Source: Entonaema liquescens (lineage: Eukaryota; Ascomycota; Sordariomycetes; Xylariales; Xylariaceae). From it: a stretch of DNA of 64,000 bases. This document shows, in pieces, positions 46,197 to 57,114 of the stretch; the first letter of the stretch is position 1; each line of letters begins with the position of its first letter. Both the position numbers and the translations under genes were made by a program. The notes beneath the pieces were generated by a model. That model searched no databases. It was not told where the DNA came from and saw only the letters and a list, made by a program, of their open reading frames with translations. The DNA is taken from the NCBI GenBank assembly GCA_902805475.1, contig CADCSX010000008.1:186001-250000 (forward strand), written 5' to 3'.

Positions 46197-46957
46197 TCTG
46201 TACCGAAAGAGTCGTTGTTTTGGTTTTAGGTACTGATGAGATATGCTGTATGAGAGAGATTGCCAGAGTGGTATGCGACGTTCGCAAGGGAAATCATTCA
46301 CTGTAAGCCACTGAAAGCCTCGTCAGGTTTCCCGCCTGAACAATGCGGGAGCAACGCCACCACCAGAGTCGCACCAAGAAGGAAGAGAGTAGGTACAAGG
46401 TGGTTTATGCAACCCACATCAGCAAATCTGTACTGTACTTTTTTTTTTAAAAAAAAAAAAAAAAGGTACGCCGAGCCATAGGTGGTGTAGAGGCGGCATA
46501 TTTAGTCGAAAGGAACTGGCTCTTAAGAGATTTAGAAGGTATTCAATAAGGCTTAATGGATTTTCATTTTATTATCCAATTAATACTTATATTAACTGAT
46601 ACACTACTGTCGGTTACATGAAATAATGATCATAATAATCATAGCACACTATTCTAGGTACCCAAGAGAAACACCATAACTTCATAATACTAGCAAATGC
46701 GGAAGTCCCTTATATGCGCCATAAAAACAACCCGTGGTATTTGAACTCCATACACAGTCGTATACGTCCAAATAGATATAGTTTAAACAACCAGAACAAC
46801 CAGAATTAGCTTCGGATCCGTATCAACAACTTTGGCCCCCTTAAATCCAACGAGGTCAAAACATTAAGACCAGTATATCAAGACTCTAAAAGGAACTAAT
46901 AAATCAATACGAGAATGTCAGACCACATGGATTGCGAGGTCATGCATCCTATTCCGA
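46197..46957. other. Intergenic, no gene seen
   Basis: 5' side of the NACHT relic and 3' side of the ZZ gene. It contains a T8-A15 run at about 46441-46463. No gene is supported. Confidence 0.5.
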
Positions 46958-47864
46958 CTAAGTCGGAACCTGGAGTTTCCTTAATGTGTGATTCTTATTC
47001 ATACAACCAGCACCCTTCGTTATGCATTCAAGGCAGATATCATAATTGTCGCGGGCGCAGTCACAACAGTCTTGAAGCCAATATAGGGGTTAGTCGATAT
47101 ACATTCAAAACTTCTGTTCGGGAAAACTTACGCCAGTAACAATACCCTGGCTTGATACCCTCTCTACATCTGCTGCAGCTCAGATTGTTGATTTTTACAC
47201 GCGGGCACCCAGGCTTCGGCTCTTCGGGTGTTTCCGTAAGAGCTACTAAGGTAGCCTCTGTCGCCTCGTTTGCCAGGTGTTCTTCTATAATTTTCGCTTG
47301 AACCATGCCCGCGTGGTAAGCAATGGTATCGGTGGCCGCTACCTGTGCGGCGACACCTGCACTCTCGCCTGTGACGTGTGCTGCGACTTGCTCAACTTGG
47401 CCCAACATGCCTTCTACCGCTTTCCCCGGATCGGTCGTCAGCCCTGTGCTTTCGTTCGCGCCCTGTGGCAGTCCCGCGCCCATCTCATTGATGTTGGTGA
47501 TTCCTTCGGTAACATCTCCTACCTCGATGCCGACTAAAGCTGCTATCGCCCCAATCGACCACGATATGGCAGCGTCCTTAGCGCTGATATGGCGTGTCGG
47601 AACGTTACGCCTACGAAGCTCGGCTTGGATTATCTCGCGTTTCTTTTTGGCAACATACGTACTTCGGCCTTTGTAGCCGGCCAGGAGTAAGCTCAGGCCC
47701 CCCGAAAACCATGCGCTGCCCACCCCGAAACCGGTAGCAAAGCCAGACGTTAAGTACTTGCGTGCCATGGCTTTCTCCTGATGTTGAAGCTTAGCAACAG
47801 CGAAGCCCTTGACCTCCTGACGGTAGTGGTCTGAATTGAAGTCAAAGTTCTCTTCGATAGGCAT
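46958..47864 (-). CDS. ZZ-type zinc-finger protein with glycine-rich hydrophobic N-terminal domain
   Basis: Minus-strand exons 47864-47132 and 47070-46958 (intron 47071-47131), 281 residues. The start is MPIEENFDFNSDHYRQEVKG. Residues 40-64 (SGFATGFGVGSAWFSGGLSL) and 98-116 (AAISWSIGAIAALVGIEVG) are hydrophobic and glycine-rich, perhaps membrane-active helices. A basic segment (VAKKKREIIQAELRRR) lies between. After an Ala/Glu-rich linker the splice completes a C-terminal ZZ finger: CSRCREGIKPGYCYWHCC, then CARDNYDICLECITKG and HTLRKL. ZZ fingers bind two zincs and often dock protein N-termini or ubiquitin-like partners. The N-terminal part is a fungal family I have seen as hypothetical only. 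The position between a NACHT relic and a HET gene suggests a role in recognition or cell death, but this is inference. Confidence 0.8.
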
Positions 47865-48947
47865 TGTGAGGTTTGGAGATTAAATTTGCTGTGAAAAGTT
47901 CGATATATTGTTCACTTTAGGATCTCTACCATTTCCCTTCTCCATCTCAACCGCGCTCGCTTTCGTTCTTATATCAACTTTTATAGTCCATCTGTCGTGT
48001 AATGCGGCTCTAAAGCCTTGCCGTATCATCTGCATCCAACCTTGAACATAAATCCGAGACGCTCCGGAGGTTCAGGTAAGATATGTGACACTAAGCCACG
48101 GTGAAGGCCGCGCAAGAGCGCTTGCCAAGAGATAATAAAGCTTAAGACCTCAGCTCCTCGTGGCAAAACCCCCTTAGCCGCTATGTGGTTGCGTATGATC
48201 TACTAGCTGTTCTTAAGGGGCTACAGGATCAGAATCCTTCCAAATGTCCTCTTCATAGAGTACAGCCATAAACTAGTATAAATCTATGTGGTTCTATTTC
48301 GTTCTTCGGTGCCTTCGATTCCTTTGCATCCGTCCGTCGCTCGGGCTGAAAGTATGTATTGCTTTTTGTGGTTGACGCTAGGTATATTTAGACCAGCCTT
48401 AGGTAGATATGACTTATATGATCAACACTGGATAGGCTGTGCTACACACACGTAATATTCTATGGGATACACAAAAAAAGAATTACTCATATCTGACTCA
48501 ATAAAACTTTCTGGATATTCTTTAAATTTGCCACTAGGTATATGACTCTGTAGCTCCAAGGGATGCGTCTCAAGTGGCTTCTTAAAATGAAAAAGAATCT
48601 ACAGATCACACACAAAGATATCGGATTATACGTTATGGCACTAATGTCTCACTAAGCTGCGAAGTTTCGGTGAAAGGCTAGGGAGTTCATGGGTCACAAG
48701 GTATAGGGGTATTCCACTTCAAAGTTATATTCAACTCTCTATAAGTGGCTGGAACAACTGAATAATAAAATTACCACTTAGTTGTAACAGTATTTGCTAG
48801 AATTCAATAGTTCAATATCGCCTCCTACAGATATTACAAAGATCGAACAATATACTCATTGTGTGATGGGCTGATCTTTCCTCAATAGCTGTTTACCGCA
48901 AGACAACCAAGTGGCCTATTGATCGGTATGAATTAGGCATACGTAAC
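47865..48947. other. Intergenic, no gene seen
   Basis: About 1.1 kb upstream of the ZZ gene and downstream of the HET gene. No frame with a recognisable family. Confidence 0.5.
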
Positions 48948-51032
48948 TCACTTGATGATAACGGAACTATAATTCATTCCATCCAGCCTCAAAGCTTCCC
49001 CTTCCATCATTCCATGGACGTATCCCTCACCGAGTAATACTTTCCCTGCTGTTGCACCATCGTCACCCCTTAACACGTGGAACAAGTTCGCCCCTTTTAA
49101 CAACCACACTTCATCCCCCAATCGAGTCGAATGTGGCGACAACCCTAAAAATCCATTGTGACTGCGAAACAAGGCTTTGCCCTTTTGGCCCCAATGTGTA
49201 GGTGAGATCATAGTCCGGTAAGCGCACGTAGAGCGTAGATCCGTCAGCATTTTGATGCAGCCGTCCAGATCTCCTAAAACATTACTCAATATGTCATTGA
49301 ACTCTCCGACCGTGGGGATTGTGGGATGCGGGCATCTGGCTTCTATTTCTCCTAGTACCATGATGAGCTTTGTTAACGACTCCCTGTTTCCGGCTCCGAG
49401 TGCATCCAGAGCGATTCCTATGAGGCCTGCTTTGATAAATTGGTCAAAGTGAACTGCTGTCTCGTCTGGTGCGGGAAACTCCGTGTCTATTCTTCCGGCG
49501 ATGAGAGTGCGCCAGAGCACCTCAACCGGTGGCTGCCCATTCATGTATGTGGGTGGTAACCTAAGGCAAACTTCTAGGATGGAGAGGAGACCCGATTCAA
49601 AGAGCACAACTTCCGCCACAGTATCTAAGGGGTACCCCTGAGCCTCTAAATCATGGTCCGCCGAGTCCATATGTAAGTAAACGTCGGAGAACGTAGGCAC
49701 AGCGGATGATAAACTACCGGCATGATACTTCGTACCCTGGTGCATATCAAGTAGAGACTCTACGGATGCAACAGCTCCAGGGATGTGGAAGTGCGGCATC
49801 CAGGACGGCAAGTTGGATTGTGCTCGGCAGCTCAGATCGGAGACATAGGAAAGCATGTCCAGGGATCGTGTCTTCCACAGCAGTAGCTGCGCAGTACACA
49901 ACATTACCTCTGCCGTCTGAAGAGAGTAGTCTGCCTTGAGCCAAATAGGTTTGACCTCTACCTTAGCTGCGTACGAGTTCACAAATGCGGATAGTGCAAA
50001 TACCCTGTCACGGGGGTCTGTTGCTTCCAGAAAGGCGGATGAAAGGAGGTAGCTCTGTGCGAAATCATATAACTTCCCTTCGGGACTCAGGAGACTGAAC
50101 CTCGGGTCATCGTTCCAGTGCTCGCTTCCCGACAAGCGAATCTCTCGATGAAATGTAAAAATACGTGCGATCCTCGCCGTCTCTCGCTCGAGCCCGTGGA
50201 AGTTCATCCCATGCCATTGCGCGCCGAAGACGAAGCTAACGAACCCATCTAAGTCCTTCCAGTTGAATCGCAGGGGACCGCAGCAGATTACATGTGACTG
50301 ATTAAAAACCATTTCTTGTACGATCCAAATGCGGCCAAACCACCTTCGAGATAGAAACTTTACAAGTGCCTTCCATGATTCCATGCTCCGTTGTGTAAGA
50401 TGATGTTTCTTGTGAAGCTCCTGGTCGTCATATAAGTTCACCACGCCTGCTCTCATCCCGTGTTCAGGGTCGGCCGAGATCCACTCCAACGCAATATCTC
50501 TAAGGGCAGGTGTGTATTCGGATAACAGTGAATGCGCCTCATGTGCATCTCCGTCATCTTTTCCCAGCCACACAACTACATTAGCGGCATTGCAGTAGAT
50601 GCTAGTCATAAGAGTAACCTGCTCGGCTCGCTCCACAAGATCGTTTTGGTTAATACAGACAGCATCTACCCAGAAAAGGGGCGGGGCTATATCGGACTCT
50701 AAGTAAATATGCTGGAGGGCGTCGTTCAGGTTGAGACCAATTGGCATGCGTTGGCCATTGCAAATGATAGTGTGCGAGTAGTCATCTTTGAAAGCATCGA
50801 GTGTCGGATGACCCCAAGTATAGGATAAGGCTGAGTATTGAGATCTAACATCCCGAACTCGATGGATCTCGAAATTGAAGATGAGGAATTTCTCGGGGTC
50901 TTTAGCTGATTGTTCTGCTCCCCTATACCGTAGGAAACGGGCGCTACCAGCAGGGAGCTTCTGATAGATCTGTGCCAACTGCGGACCTTCTTTGAGTGAT
51001 ACATAGGGGTTGATCGACGCAAGAGGGTCCAT
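48948..51032 (-). CDS. HET (heterokaryon incompatibility) domain protein
   Basis: Intronless frame of 694 residues from the ATG at 51032 (MDPLASINPYVSLKEGPQ). The HET domain (PF06985) lies at about residues 60-240: YSALSYTWGHP, then NLNDALQHIYLESD, LFWVDAVCINQNDLVERAEQ, and VTLMTSIYCNAANVVVWLG. These three blocks define the family. Then RRWFGRIWIVQEMVF, also typical of the group. The C-terminal part has no other domain I can name. In Podospora and Neurospora, HET proteins trigger death of fused cells that differ at het loci; most copies, like this, have no known partner. It is 1.1 kb from the ZZ gene and both are on the same strand. Confidence 0.92.
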   Translation of the reverse strand: MDPLASINPYVSLKEGPQLAQIYQKLPAGSARFLRYRGAEQSAKDPEKFLIFNFEIHRVRDVRSQYSALSYTWGHPTLDAFKDDYSHTIICNGQRMPIGLNLNDALQHIYLESDIAPPLFWVDAVCINQNDLVERAEQVTLMTSIYCNAANVVVWLGKDDGDAHEAHSLLSEYTPALRDIALEWISADPEHGMRAGVVNLYDDQELHKKHHLTQRSMESWKALVKFLSRRWFGRIWIVQEMVFNQSHVICCGPLRFNWKDLDGFVSFVFGAQWHGMNFHGLERETARIARIFTFHREIRLSGSEHWNDDPRFSLLSPEGKLYDFAQSYLLSSAFLEATDPRDRVFALSAFVNSYAAKVEVKPIWLKADYSLQTAEVMLCTAQLLLWKTRSLDMLSYVSDLSCRAQSNLPSWMPHFHIPGAVASVESLLDMHQGTKYHAGSLSSAVPTFSDVYLHMDSADHDLEAQGYPLDTVAEVVLFESGLLSILEVCLRLPPTYMNGQPPVEVLWRTLIAGRIDTEFPAPDETAVHFDQFIKAGLIGIALDALGAGNRESLTKLIMVLGEIEARCPHPTIPTVGEFNDILSNVLGDLDGCIKMLTDLRSTCAYRTMISPTHWGQKGKALFRSHNGFLGLSPHSTRLGDEVWLLKGANLFHVLRGDDGATAGKVLLGEGYVHGMMEGEALRLDGMNYSSVIIK

Positions 51033-51767
51033 GTTGATTAATTCCAGAAAGCAATCTGAAAGTTAAAATGGAGGAATTAACATCGCATGCCATTATTTGA
51101 CTGTATTATCTATCATACATATTTGATGACCATGGCATGAATGCTGGGTCACCTTCTCCCATCTGTCCTTGGCGAATACTTACAATACTTACATGCATTC
51201 AGCTGAGCCTGCTCATTAGCAACGAATCGCTTTCAGCTCGACTACGAGTTGTTATACACAGCCCCACTAGGTGGCATGTAACCTGATGAAAAGCACCTAT
51301 TGAAGCTGTTCAGCCTAGAATCTAACCCCAATTTGATCTACACAAGGACACGCTGTGTGGCAGTGCATGTTGATAGCCTTGATACCAAGTCTGAGTAGGC
51401 TTAAAACCAGTATTGATAGGTAGGTATGTTTTAATGGTGTTCTAGGATGGATATATGCTAGTTAAGACAACTATCTAATGTAGTTCACGGTCAACGTTAA
51501 TTACTAGTTGGGATATCGGCGAAGGCCCTCAGATACGAGAAGGTGATGATGGGACACAAGAAAGAAATTTTACCCATGGATACTTCAAATAAAGATTTAG
51601 AGATATGAACAGTGTCTAGTAAACTATATCTATCATGAGCGACTAGAGATTTGCTTCTCCATGAACAAGCCGATCGCTAGTCTCGGAGTATCTCGTCCCT
51701 TGTAGTTACACAGCTACGACACAGGGCCAATACCAATCCGTGCGCACAATCAATAAACAACAACCTT
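51033..51767. other. Intergenic, no gene seen
   Basis: Upstream of the HET gene and 3' of the aldo-keto reductase. No gene is supported. Confidence 0.5.
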
Positions 51768-53034
51768 TCACGCCGCAAAGCCGTTCGGTAGACTCCTGCC
51801 CTCGTTCTTATCCGGAAAGCCGAAGTTGATGCCGAAGGGGGGATAAACGTAGCGCAGGACCTTACCCTCCTTGACGAGGCTGTCCGAGTAGTCGTTCAGG
51901 ATCTTCAGGTCTTCCGCGTCGAGGTCGGCGATCTCGAGGTTGGCCTTGATGCGCGACTCCGTGACCGACTTGGCTAACACGGTGGCGCCCCGGGCGACTG
52001 TTTTGAGACACAATGTGGTTAGTACCTATGTATCATCCTCGTAAATAAATGGTGAATTGCGTACCGTGGTAGCTTAGCAGTACAGTCGACGGACTGACGC
52101 CCTTCCTCTGAGCGACCTTGGTCACGGCCTCGCTCTGCAGCAACGGGCCTCCTGTGCTGCCTAAGGGGCTGTATGCTACAATGTGAATACCCTTCTCCTT
52201 GGAGAAGTCAACAACCTCCTGCTGGGGCAGAGCTGGGTGGTTTTCGATCTGGTTGATAGCAGGCACGACGTCGGCCTTAGCCAAGAGCTGCTCTAGGTAG
52301 GGCTTGCTGTAATTGCAGACGCCGATACCCTTCGTCTTGCCGGTCTTGAGCAGGCCCTCCATCTGCTTCCAGGTAGCGACGTGGTCGTGGTCCCAGAGGA
52401 TATCCCGGCTACCGTCGGGCAGCTTAGGGAAGCGGTCGTCGTTGCCGTTGGGGTTCATGCCCACGGGCCAGTGCACGAGGAACAGGTCGACGTAGTCGAG
52501 GCCGAGAGCCTTGAGCGACTTGTCTAGACCCAGCTCGACGCGGCTGCTGTATGTGTTCCACACCTTGGTCATGATGAAGATGTCCTCACGCTTAGCGTAG
52601 CCAGCGTCGAAGGCCGCCTTTAGGCCCTGCCCGACTTCTTCCTCGTTCGCGTAGCAGTATGCCGCATCGATTAGCTTATATCCGTGTTTTATCGCGAGCT
52701 CGACGGCTTTTGCGACTTCACCCGGTGCTGCTTGCCATGTTCCTATTTTGCGACGGGGCGTGTGTTAGTGAACAATAACATATAATCTAATAAGATATAC
52801 TGTGAGAGCGCTTGTCTCCTAGAGAGTTTGCAATTCATATAGACTGAATGAAAGGTAGTTCTGTATTAAGATTTGCCACTATTATAATGGAAGCAAGATC
52901 ATTTCCTGTCCGGTGTTGTCGCAAAAGTGAGAAGAGGGGGAGGGGTTATAGTAAATGAATAAACGAATAGACGTACCGAAACCGACAGCGGGGATCTCCT
53001 GGCCTGTGTTAAGTTTGAACGACTTGGGCGCCAT
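51768..53034 (-). CDS. Aldo-keto reductase (glycerol dehydrogenase/Gcy1-like)
   Basis: Minus-strand exons 53034-52977, 52742-52065 and 51997-51768 (introns 52743-52976 of 234 nt and 51998-52064), 321 residues. The start is MAPKSFKLNTGQEIPAVGFG. The AKR tetrad is complete: D45 and Y50 in LIDAAYCYANE, K79 in IMTKVWN, H110 in DLFLVHWPVG. NQIENHPALPQQEVV and VLAKSVTESRIKANL (the NADPH loop) follow. The family reduces aldehydes and ketones with NADPH; fungal relatives interconvert glycerol and dihydroxyacetone or reduce sugars such as arabinose and xylose. The first intron is longer than the others in this window. Frame clean. Confidence 0.93.
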
Positions 53035-54604
53035 CTTGAATCTATAGGTATGGGTAGGTATATATCTACGCGCAATGATACTTCAGGACAGCTCTTGACT
53101 TGAATTGTCGTGGATTAAAGAAACAAAAGAGGTTTATATTCTAAATAGCATATTCTCATCGATCTACAAGATACTTCCAGCGGCTACGTAACAGTATTTA
53201 TTATGGCATATCCGGCAAAATACGATGCGAGCCTAGGTGGACTAATAAGGGAACTATGGTACAAAGTAGTATAGATAGGGGGGCTAGTCGCGGAACGAGT
53301 TGCGGGCGTACTCCGCTCACGATGCTATAGTAGCTGGGGGTATCTCGCCGGGTGGGTGTCGGATATGTTCCTCTTTGTTATTTAATACAATAATACTATA
53401 TACTATAAACGACACATACTTTTACTCGCTGTAGCGAAGTGATTTTTTTATCCTTTATTCTCAGGTATAAGATTGAGCGTAAGTTGTAGGGTTATGAGTA
53501 GACGTGTAAGTGATACCGGGTAAAGACTCGGACCTAGACACATAACCATTCAGATCCTTATTAGCATACAATAATTACCTAAAGCACAGTAACTAGGTAC
53601 AAATAAAAATAGGTTCTATAGACCTTTTCTTATCCACGTCCATTCTTCTAATAGGTATCCTGTATTTTTATAACCGGTAGGTACCCTAAGTAGTACTTAA
53701 GAACCTTCGACTCTAGAGTTGATCTATTAGAGGGTCTATTACATAGTTAGAGACTACTTACTCCACCAGGTTGGTGATGTCGGGGTAGTCGGTCACCGAG
53801 AAACGTCACTGGTCGAAATTTCGAATTGGGCTCGGGATGATGTGATTCAAGCGCAGCGACTTACACGTGGGCTAAAGTAAGGAACCCCGCCTCCCGCAAG
53901 GTACGAAGATGAAAATGCTGGGAACCTATGATCTGCTGGAAATTCTTGTAAATAAGAGCCACTCATTTAATTATAAATTTGTGTGAAGTAATTCAGTTTG
54001 ATTCTTCGAGTAGACTGACTAGGTTTCTACGATGTCGACGGAAGAAATATCAAACGTACCTGTTAATTAATCCATTCATTGTGTGTTATTGTACATTATG
54101 TCCCTAAACATTTCTTAGGACCAAACCTCGGTTGGATTCAAGGCCGAATATTCTCGTATCCTTGTAAATCCATACACGAACAATTATAACATTATGATAT
54201 CAGAATTTGCGACTCATCACCTGTACCAAGAACATAGCCCTGAGCCGACCCAGCCCACCAACACACATCCAACCCAGACGAAGGAAACTCAGACCTGAAG
54301 TCACGATCACACATCAAGTAACATAATGCGACCAAGACGGTACTCGTAACTATTCGGATTCAGGATCCTACAGGAACCATACGAAATCTCTTTGATTCGA
54401 TGGACATAATTTGCATGCATTGAAGAGGTCGTCGCCATGCACGCCATTAAAAATCTACTAAGTGTAGTCCAAATGCTCACCGTCCCCGGACCAGGGGGCA
54501 CGCGGCATAATAATATACAAAGTGAAGATAGTAGTAGTACACCAGCGCCTCTACTAAAGAGTTTCTCATTTCTCTTGATTCGTATGGCCTCGTATGATTT
54601 ATTC
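53035..54604. other. Intergenic, no gene seen
   Basis: 1.57 kb between the aldo-keto reductase start and the syntaxin end. Only short frames. GGTACC/TACCTA-like motifs occur around 53575-53710. Confidence 0.5.
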
Positions 54605-55811
54605 TTAACCGGCGATAAGAACCCATAGGCTATAAATGCATGGTTAGCCAAACTAGCCTTCTAAACTCGAAGAACAATGGGGTCGCAGATATAAACGGTA
54701 ATAGAAGTAAAAAATAGAAAGACAAAAGACTCACAGGAAGAATATCATCAGCACGCCAAACATCTTGGCAATCAACCACCGATTGCTCGACACGCGGGAC
54801 CAGTACTTGAGCAGTTCGCGCTGGGCACCCTGGACATTGTCGACGACATCTTCAGTGTTGGCGTCAATGCGTTGGATCATCTCACTCTGCTCCGACACCA
54901 TTTGCGCCAATTGACCAAAGATCGACCCTAGTTCGCTGATAGTCTTTTCGATAGCTTCGATTGCTTCGCCTCGCTGCTGGATATACGAGTTTTGCGGCGC
55001 CGCCTCCTCCATCATAAGTAACTGTTGGTCGCCTATTGCCGACGGGGGGTTAAGCGTTAGGAGATCCGTACCGGGTGACGGCGTACCTCGATTCGGTGTT
55101 CCGTATAAGGGACTTGCGGATTGTTGGAGAGATGATGACTGCGCGTGTTGCGATACGGAGGATATGAAGTTCTCGGTGCGCGATCGTGACGCCTGGATAT
55201 TCTTGGTGCGTACCTCCAGCACATCCTTGAAGTTGGCACCGACATCGCTGAGTTTCCCTTGTAACATTAACACGATATTCTTATTATGTTCGCCCTCTTG
55301 ATCCGCCTTGGGGTGTTGTTGCCGCGTTAGGGTTTGTAATCCGCTGATCTGCTGGTTCAGGGAGGACAAGTCCTGTTTTATTCTAGCGAGAGACGATGTT
55401 AGAGATATGAATCAGTCGGATCTTCTAGCAAAATGGGTCATACATAAAAGTGAGCTCGTTGATTTCAACTGGCCGGTCATCGAATAATGTTTTGCGCTTC
55501 GCCAACTGCGCCAGCTTTTCCAATTTGCCCTAGACAAACGTATTAGCGAATTTGATATGCCCTTTGCCTTCCTCGTAGCCGGGTGGGAGGTAATACCATC
55601 GTAGCAGCAATCCCGCGCCCTATCTCCGCGGCGCGCCTAGCAAATTCCGACCTCCTGTGCGGTTGCGCGTCGCCATTGGCGGCAGCTTTTGTGAGTCTGT
55701 TAAAAGCGATCTCCTCTGTGCGCCAACTTTGGACGAGGCCTGTCGTCTTTGAACTTGGGTAAGCACAGACCGGAACTCGGCCGTGCGGTCTTGTATAGAT
55801 GCGACAGCCAT
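54605..55811 (-). CDS. sed5: Syntaxin 5 / Sed5, Golgi Qa-SNARE, one frame break
   Basis: Minus-strand exons 55811-55597, 55529-55444, 55382-54735 and 54629-54605 (introns 67, 61 and 105 nt), 324 residues. The start MAVASIQDRTAEFRSVL holds the DRT N-peptide that binds Sly1. A helical N-domain (GKLEKLAQLAKRKTLFDDRP, QQISGLQTLTRQQ, NIVLMLQGKLSDVG) is followed by the SNARE motif (about 230-290: SYIQQRGEAIEAIEKTISEL, GQLAQMVSEQSEMIQRID) and the tail anchor WLIAKMFGVLMIFF. The last 25-nt exon supplies the final residues (to LWVLIAG). The frame changes at the four-T run 55687-55690 (plus strand): one more base reads DSQKAAANGDAQ. Sed5 drives ER-to-Golgi vesicle fusion and is essential in yeast, so the break is probably a sequence error. 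Confidence 0.93.
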
Positions 55812-57114
55812 CCTAACACGTTGTCAGGACAGCTAGGTAAAATAAATTATAAGAAGCGCCGTTTGACGCTCTTCGCGTTGGTTGAGATGGTTTGTTATGA
55901 GAAGTGTGATTGGGTCGAGGCAAGTATTGGTGTAGAAAAGCGTAGAAATTCGAAGAGGGTCGCTCGAATACCGAAATTCGCTAATCTTAATCGTAGACTT
56001 GACACAAGTAGAAAAGGTGGTGATGGTAGGAATTCGGGAAAACCGGATACCGGATAAAGAAAATGGTGTTGGATTCGGAGTGTTCTAGATGACGACGATT
56101 GATAAAGTTTTTCTTATCTACACCGATGGTAGATTAAAGATTTCGGTCGAGATTAATTAGGTAGAGTAATAAATAGGTTTGGGTCTATGGTGTCTGAACG
56201 TAGGTATCTGTTTCGATTTAATTTGGTTGAGTTTCTTTGGTTCTTTCAGCCTTAAAACTCTCCTGAGGCCAGTCTGTTTCTTCTTGAGAACTTAATTACA
56301 GGGTCGGACGCGGCCTTGGTTGTGGCGGTGCACGGTCTTATACAAGTCGAAAGTACTTTTGGTTCCTGCGATGTGGGTTAACAATCTTGGCATTGATTGT
56401 TCTATTTCTGTCACTGTGGGCATATGTGACATCAACAATTGCATGTACTTAGGTACCTTTTTATATTTCTAGATTTATCAATACTCTTCAGATTATTCAT
56501 AGATGAATAATGTCACGGCAGTTAAGAATTCGAGACATTGCCTTTATTTGCAACTATGTATGAACATCACCCTGCAGCTCGCAGAAAGACCTCTGATTTA
56601 CTTAGTTGCCAAGAACATCATCTTTAACCAAAACCACATTGTAGGTTGTATCGTGATAAACAACTAAAAATGAAGATGGAACAAATGTATAATATTAACT
56701 AAATATCGTCTATTTCGTTATGAGTTAAGCTAGCTAAACTTCACTATGTAGGTATTTTTAGGCGAACAGACGAAGATATTGTGTAACAACCTAATGTCTT
56801 TAGACAAAGAATCCCATTTTTGGTAATTCCATCTCAAATAGCAGACACATCTCGCCAGGGTATGTAGATAAGTATGGAACTAACTTGCAAAAAAAGAGAA
56901 TAGAAGACATGATATATATGATATGGTATAGTTGTATCCGCTCAGCTCCAACATACAAGAAACAAGGACTCGTGATAATTCACTTCATATTAACATCTTG
57001 AATGCCGTGGTATAGTTAGATGTATTCCACCCGGCTTTATCTTTTCTTTCTTTGTCACTTGAATTCGTGCCATATCCAAAACAATAAAGAATCGTCGAAT
57101 AGTGTCATCGACTA
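55812..57114. other. Intergenic, no gene seen
   Basis: Promoter side of Sed5 and 3' side of the Pro/Gln-rich gene. Short frames only. Confidence 0.5.

Noticed and set aside
54307..54651. 114-residue frame on the minus strand
   Set aside because: It overlaps the last intron, last exon and 3' end of SED5, and matches nothing.
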